From Arsukibacterium perlucidum DSM 18276 (GTDB lineage Bacteria; Pseudomonadota; Gammaproteobacteria; Enterobacterales; Alteromonadaceae): a stretch of 64,000 nucleotides of DNA. Under the pieces are notes generated by a model, which saw only the letters and a program-made list of their open reading frames with translations, was not told where the DNA came from and did no database searches. The translations under genes and the position numbers were made by a program. Location of the stretch: NCBI RefSeq assembly GCF_000382165.1, contig NZ_KB907704.1, positions 124,001 to 188,000 of the forward strand. The letters are read 5' to 3'. Each line of letters begins with the position of its first letter. Positions within the stretch are counted from its first letter, which is position 1. Below, piece after piece: positions 58,988 through 64,000 of the stretch.

Positions 58988-59162
58988 TGTCTAAACATCA
59001 TATTACTTCGTTAACATTTTCGATATAGAGCAGTTGTCGGGCGCGCTATAAGGTTGTAACTCAAGCAACTGCCTTTGCCGATATGCTATTTGGGTGTCAC
59101 TATGGTTTACATCTATTTAATTTTTTTTATAAAAATTCGTTACAAAACATGGGGGTGAAAAC

Positions 59163-59178
59163 TGGCCCGGATAATGCT
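59163..59178 (+). promoter_or_regulatory. Sigma-54 (RpoN) promoter of the second PEP-CTERM gene
   Basis: TGGCCCGGATAATGCT has GG (59164-59165) and GC (59176-59177) 12 bp apart and matches the box at 58030 at 13 of 16 positions. The predicted leader is again about 53 nt. Confidence 0.72.
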
Positions 59179-59193
59179 CTGGTTATGTTGGAT

Positions 59194-59233
59194 GCGAATA
59201 CCGACCGGTGTTCGCGCCTTTGTTCTAACAAGG
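59194..59233 (+). promoter_or_regulatory. Conserved leader hairpins of PEP-CTERM gene 2
   Basis: GCGAATACC/GGTGTTCGC (59194-59202, 59207-59215) form the upstream hairpin; CC..TTG/CAA..GG (59217-59222 with 59229-59233) again covers the AAGG of the ribosome-binding site. Positions relative to promoter and start codon match gene 1. Confidence 0.5.
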
Positions 59234-59241
59234 AGATTAAT

Positions 59242-60045
59242 ATGAACAAATTATATAAGGGTATGTTGGCAGGTGCGGCTTTATTGGTTGTGCCATTTGC
59301 TCAGGCTGCAGTAATAGAGTGGGATTTCAATGTTACTACGGAGTGGACCGGGGCTACCTTTGATGGTGGCAACGCCAATGAAATCGTCAACGCGTCACTG
59401 GTTAGTTGGGGTGCGCTTGGTGGTGATCATACTGATACCACCCAAAACGCTTCAAACTCACGTAGTGGGTTGCAAATTACTGATTCACCGGCAACGGGTA
59501 ATATTTTTACCAACGATATGACACCATCGCCAACCAACACGATAACGCATTACAACAACACACTTGCTAATACTTTCGGCACGTTGCTTACTGCTGGTGT
59601 CAGAACGACCCTGAACTTAACACCGACTAACCCGGCGGGCCCTGCTGCACCAACCTTTATGACGGACTTTTTTGTTGATTTTATTGAAACCCCAAACACA
59701 AGTCCCTGTAACTTCCCAAGTGCTACGATTTGCGATGATATCTTCGTAATTCAGTTTGGTTCTTTAAACAGTGAGTTCATTTATGATGGTGTAAGTTACT
59801 TTGCCAGTATCGTCGAATTATCTGGTAATTTAACGCCACAGCCTGACGCGACTTGCGCCAGAGCTGGTGTGGCAAATGGTTGTTTAGGTTTTACTACCGC
59901 TGAGAGTACTTTAACCCCAGCTCAGTTCGGTTTTATTATCACTACCCGTCCGGTTAATGTTCCTGAGCCAGCCATGTTAGGTTTGTTCGGTCTGGGCTTG
60001 TTAGGTTTAAGAGCTTTCGGTCGTCGCCGTTTAGTTAAAAAATAA
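59242..60045 (+). CDS. THxN family PEP-CTERM sorting-domain protein, paralogue 2
   Basis: 267 residues from ATG 59242. Same design as paralogue 1: signal peptide MNKLYKGMLAGAALLVVPFA, THxN motif (NTITHYNNT), the two Cys pairs (TSPCNFPSATICDD and CARAGVANGC), and an almost identical PEP-CTERM tail ending RRRLVKK. The differences cluster in the N-terminal third and around residues 110-130. Tandem duplication of the whole unit (promoter, leader, gene, terminator) is the simplest explanation. Confidence 0.92.
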   Translation: MNKLYKGMLAGAALLVVPFAQAAVIEWDFNVTTEWTGATFDGGNANEIVNASLVSWGALGGDHTDTTQNASNSRSGLQITDSPATGNIFTNDMTPSPTNTITHYNNTLANTFGTLLTAGVRTTLNLTPTNPAGPAAPTFMTDFFVDFIETPNTSPCNFPSATICDDIFVIQFGSLNSEFIYDGVSYFASIVELSGNLTPQPDATCARAGVANGCLGFTTAESTLTPAQFGFIITTRPVNVPEPAMLGLFGLGLLGLRAFGRRRLVKK

Positions 60046-60066
60046 TTAACCAAAGCCTTAAAAAAA

Positions 60067-60094
60067 CAAAACCGGAGCATGCTCCGGTTTTTTG
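60067..60094. terminator. Bidirectional terminator between PEP-CTERM gene 2 and valS
   Basis: AACCGGAGCATGCTCCGGTT is a perfect 20-bp palindrome flanked by A-rich sequence on the left and TTTT on the right, so it can end both the PEP-CTERM transcript and the convergent valS transcript. Confidence 0.92.
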
Positions 60095-60119
60095 TTAAAT
60101 GTACAGTGATAACCTGGTG

Positions 60120-62987
60120 TTAAAGTGCCGTTATTTCAGTATGCTGAGTCTGCAGCTTCACTATAGCTTGCTCTAACTCAGTTTGTTTAGCACGCTCTTT
60201 GACAAGCACAGCCTCCGGTGCTTTAGCCACAAACCCAGGGTTGTTCAGCTTGCCGCTAACCCGCGCCAGTTCCTGATTGGTTTTTTCCAGTTGCTTGTTA
60301 ATCCGGCTAAGTTCTGCCTCTTTATCAATTAAGCCAGCCATCGGGATCAGTAAATCCATGTTGCCAACTAACTGGGTAGCACTGGCCGGGGCTTTCTCAT
60401 CGGTCGCTAACACGTTAACCGTTTCCAGTTTCGCCATTACCATTAAAAAGTTTTGGTTTTGCTGTAAACGGCGCTGCTCTTCGCTGTTCAGATTACGTAG
60501 CAGCACATTGAGCGGCTTGCTGGGCGCTATGTTCATTTCGCCGCGCACATTGCGAATGGCAGTGATCACCGCTTTTAACCATTCCAGATCAGCCATGGCG
60601 GTATCATCGGCTAAGCTTTCATCGAACTGTGGATATGCCTGCAGCATTATGCTGTCTGCAGTGCTTTCGATAACAGCGCCGGCCAGCGGTTTTACCGACT
60701 GCCAGATGGTTTCGGTAATAAACGGCATGATCGGGTGCATTAAACGCAACAAACTTTCCAGCACAGTAATCAGGGTATGGCGGGTACCGCGCTGCTCCGC
60801 CTCATTACCTTTGAATAATACCGGTTTGGTCAGCTCAAGATACCAATCGCAGAATTGATTCCAGGTAAACTCATACAAGGCGGTTGCTGCTAAATCAAAG
60901 CGATAGCTGTCGATATAGTGGCCAACTTGTTTTACCGTTTGCTGATACTGCGCCAGGATCCACTTATCGGCCAGTGACAGCACTTTGGGCTCGCTGCCAA
61001 AACCGCAATCTTTGTCTTCGGTATTCATCAGCACATAACGGCTGGCGTTCCAAAGCTTATTGCAGAAGTTACGATAGCCCTCCAGCCGTTTCATGTCCCA
61101 GTTGATATCACGGCCGGTGGAAGCAAGAGAGGCCAGGGTAAAGCGCACGGCGTCAGTGCCGCTGGCGCTAATGCCATCCGGAAACTGGTTGCGGGTGCGT
61201 TCAGCAATTTTTTCGGCATCTTTTGGTTGCATCATATTGCTGGTGCGTTTAGCCAGCAAATCGGCCAGGCTGATACCGTCAATCATATCCAGCGGGTCAA
61301 TCACGTTGCCCTTGGATTTAGACATCTTGTCGCCATTTTCGTCACGAATAAGCCCGGTGACATACACAGTTTTAAACGGTACCTGCGGCTTACCATTTTC
61401 ATCTTTAATAAAGTGCATGGTCATCATGATCATCCGGGCAACCCAGAAGAAAATAATGTCAAAACCGGTTACCAGTACATCGGTTGGATGAAAGGTTTTT
61501 AAATCGTCTGTTTGCCTGGGCCAGCCCAGGGTGGAAAAGGTCCACAAGGCCGAGCTAAACCAGGTATCAAGTACGTCGTCATCCTGACGCAGTGGTAAGT
61601 CAGCTGCTAATTGGTAAGTGCTGCGTACTTCTTGCTCGGTGCGGCCAACATATACTTTGCCATTGTTATCGTACCAGGCTGGAATGCGGTGGCCCCACCA
61701 AAGCTGACGGGAGATACACCAATCCTGAATGTCACGCATCCAGCTGAAATACATGTTTTCGTATTGCTTGGGTACAAACTCAATCTGGCCGGTTTCAACC
61801 GCTTCAACTGCGGTTTTAGCCAGTGGTGCTACCCGGACATACCATTGATCAGTTAGCAACGGCTCTATGACCACACCACTGCGATCGCCGTAGGGCAGGG
61901 TATTAGTTAAGTTCTCAACTTTTTCCAGTAAGCCGGCTTCTTCGAAAGCCGTGACGATAGCTTTGCGGGCAGCATAACGATCCAGCCCCTGATAAGCCTG
62001 TGGAATAGCGGCCGTCATTGCCGGGTTAAGTTCACCGTTACTATGGAAACATTCACCGTCACTGCGAATAGTTGCGTCCGGAGTAAGAATGTTAATCATT
62101 GGCAGCAGGTTGCGTTTGCCCACTTCATAATCGTTAAAATCGTGCGCCGGAGTAATTTTTACGCAGCCGGTGCCTTTGTCTTTATCGGCATGTTCATCAG
62201 CGATAATCGGAATACTGCGGTTAACAAGAGGCAGCAGTATCTGTTTACCAATCAATGCCAGATAACGCTCATCAGCCGGGTTTACCGCCACGGCAGTATC
62301 ACCCAGCATGGTTTCCGGCCGGGTAGTGGCCACTACCAGATAGTTTTTACCATCTTCGGTCAGGGCACCATCGGCCAACGGGTAACGCAGGTGCCACATC
62401 TGGCCTTGCTGTTCTTTGTTTTCTACTTCCAGATCAGAGATAGCGGTGTGCAGTTTCGGGTCCCAGTTAACCAGACGCTTGCCACGGTAAATTAAGTCGT
62501 CCTGATACAGCCGGACGAACACTTCCTGCACCGCTTCAGATAAGCCTTCGTCCATGGTAAAGCGTTCCCGCTCCCAGTCGACAGAGTTACCTAAACGACG
62601 CATTTGCGAGGTAATAGTACCACCGGACTGGGCTTTCCAGTCCCAGACCTTCTCAATAAAGGCTTCACGCCCCAGTTCGTGGCGGCCCGGTAAGCCAGCG
62701 GCCGCTAATTGGCGCTCTACCACCATCTGGGTGGCAATACCGGCGTGGTCACTACCAACCTGCCATAAGGTATTTTTACCGCGCATCCGCTGATAGCGGG
62801 TCATTGCATCCATGATGGTCTGCTGGAAAGCATGACCCATATGCAGGCTGCCGGTAACGTTTGGTGGCGGGATCATAATGCAGTAACTGCCGTTACCGGT
62901 ATCGCCGGCCGGTTTAAAATAGCCTTTACTTTCCCATGCGCTGTACATGGCTTGTTCTATCTGACTGGGATTAAATGTTTTTTCCAT
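60120..62987 (-). CDS. valS: Valyl-tRNA synthetase
   Basis: 955 residues. Class I signatures: [20 protein letters not shown] (HIGH) and [12 protein letters not shown] (KMSKS); an editing domain for misactivated threonine lies between them, and a C-terminal coiled coil (about 880-955, [20 protein letters not shown]) contacts tRNA. It charges tRNA-Val. Last gene of pepA-holC-valS, an order conserved in gammaproteobacteria. Confidence 0.98.
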   Translation of the reverse strand: MEKTFNPSQIEQAMYSAWESKGYFKPAGDTGNGSYCIMIPPPNVTGSLHMGHAFQQTIMDAMTRYQRMRGKNTLWQVGSDHAGIATQMVVERQLAAAGLPGRHELGREAFIEKVWDWKAQSGGTITSQMRRLGNSVDWERERFTMDEGLSEAVQEVFVRLYQDDLIYRGKRLVNWDPKLHTAISDLEVENKEQQGQMWHLRYPLADGALTEDGKNYLVVATTRPETMLGDTAVAVNPADERYLALIGKQILLPLVNRSIPIIADEHADKDKGTGCVKITPAHDFNDYEVGKRNLLPMINILTPDATIRSDGECFHSNGELNPAMTAAIPQAYQGLDRYAARKAIVTAFEEAGLLEKVENLTNTLPYGDRSGVVIEPLLTDQWYVRVAPLAKTAVEAVETGQIEFVPKQYENMYFSWMRDIQDWCISRQLWWGHRIPAWYDNNGKVYVGRTEQEVRSTYQLAADLPLRQDDDVLDTWFSSALWTFSTLGWPRQTDDLKTFHPTDVLVTGFDIIFFWVARMIMMTMHFIKDENGKPQVPFKTVYVTGLIRDENGDKMSKSKGNVIDPLDMIDGISLADLLAKRTSNMMQPKDAEKIAERTRNQFPDGISASGTDAVRFTLASLASTGRDINWDMKRLEGYRNFCNKLWNASRYVLMNTEDKDCGFGSEPKVLSLADKWILAQYQQTVKQVGHYIDSYRFDLAATALYEFTWNQFCDWYLELTKPVLFKGNEAEQRGTRHTLITVLESLLRLMHPIMPFITETIWQSVKPLAGAVIESTADSIMLQAYPQFDESLADDTAMADLEWLKAVITAIRNVRGEMNIAPSKPLNVLLRNLNSEEQRRLQQNQNFLMVMAKLETVNVLATDEKAPASATQLVGNMDLLIPMAGLIDKEAELSRINKQLEKTNQELARVSGKLNNPGFVAKAPEAVLVKERAKQTELEQAIVKLQTQHTEITAL

Positions 62988-63002
62988 GAGAGTACCTGTT
63001 GT

Positions 63003-63451
63003 TCAGTCGGCGTTGACGGTAGCTGGAGTAATACCCGACTGACGATATTGCTTATAACGTTGCCGTGCCTGCGCTTTATCAGCGGCCCCGGCCGGAACAA
63101 ATTCGATGATGTCGGCAAACCGGTTGGCAAAAGCCGGTATATCAGATGCCAGATTAATTAATACCTGCCTGCTTTGTTTCGGTGGCTGCCAGCTTATTTC
63201 AACTGGCGCACCACGCGCCGGACCTTCACCGCTAAGGTTATGCGGCACAAAGCTGTCGGCGTCAAACTGCCATAGCAACTGGTCAATTAGTTCGGCATCT
63301 TGCTGGCTGGCAGTATAAACAAAAACCCGCTGGTTAGCGCGGTAAAAGTTAGCGCACAGCTGGCATGCCAAAGTAAAATGAGCTGGCGGGTCGCTCAGCT
63401 CATTTTCGGGTAACTGCTGGCTATCAGCCAGCACATAAAAGGTAACCGCCA

Positions 63452-63452
<1 letters not shown>
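63003..63452 (-). CDS. holC: DNA polymerase III chi subunit
   Basis: 149 residues. VTFYVLADSQQLPENELS, ACQLCANFYRANQRVFVYTA, LLWQFDADSFVPHNLSGEGP and the PVEISW motif are HolC features. Chi links the clamp loader to SSB on the lagging strand. It overlaps the pepA stop by one base (TGATG) and precedes valS. Confidence 0.95.

Positions 63453-64000
<548 letters not shown>

Overview
The window is ordinary gammaproteobacterial chromosome with two accessory stretches. Gene content and order (rpsU-dnaG-rpoD with divergent tsaD, folB-folK-uppP next to cca, ygiM/ygiF/glnE, nudF-DUF1249-cpdA-yqiA-parE, parC-plsC-rraB, pepA-holC-valS, the TIGR03545/TIGR03546 pair, THxN-type PEP-CTERM proteins) suggest a marine or freshwater relative of Alishewanella/Rheinheimera/Arsukibacterium. 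That placement is an inference from gene content; no rRNA gene is present.

Layout. 1-3.7 kb is a small decay- and toxin-antitoxin-rich islet: a broken AHSA1-type gene, VapBC, a TipAS-type MerR regulator, a frameshifted HicA-like gene with a DNA-binding partner, HigBA, and a 49-residue relic of an ABC-F ATPase. 3.7-11.3 kb holds a DUF502 protein, an orphan contractile-tail sheath gene, pepD, an alternative oxidase, a secreted amidase and a sulfur operon (two YeeE/YedE half-transporters plus an MBL-rhodanese fusion broken by one frameshift). 11.25-11.66 kb has one intact tRNA-Ile2(CAT) flanked by 5' and 3' fragments of further copies and a small multi-hairpin element. 11.8-44.8 kb is housekeeping: the macromolecular-synthesis operon, tRNA modification (tsaD), lipid and folate synthesis, undecaprenyl-PP recycling, cca, gspAB, glnE, lipid A acylation, TolC, cpdA, topoisomerase IV and rraB.

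44.9-56.1 kb is a metal-handling cluster: an SO_0444-type Cu/Zn permease with its MerR regulator, a second permease divergent from an ArsR regulator across four matching 16-bp operators, a Cys/His-rich exported protein, and a CusB-CusA RND pair whose CusA is unusually long. No CusC gene is adjacent; the TolC-family protein at 30.9-32.2 kb is the only outer-membrane channel in the window. 56.3-60.1 kb has an NhaC antiporter with a foldable leader and two tandem THxN PEP-CTERM paralogues. Both paralogues have a sigma-54 (-24/-12) promoter, a conserved leader hairpin, a hairpin over the ribosome-binding site and a near-identical terminator. valS, holC and the 3' end of pepA close the window.

The observations most worth following are: (1) a long hairpin element present at two convergent gene junctions (17.2 kb and 56.1 kb) with compensatory base changes; (2) the matched sigma-54 plus leader-hairpin architecture of the PEP-CTERM pair; (3) the HicA-like/DNA-binding pair with its own palindromic operator; (4) the orphan sheath gene; (5) the four-operator ArsR/permease intergenic region.
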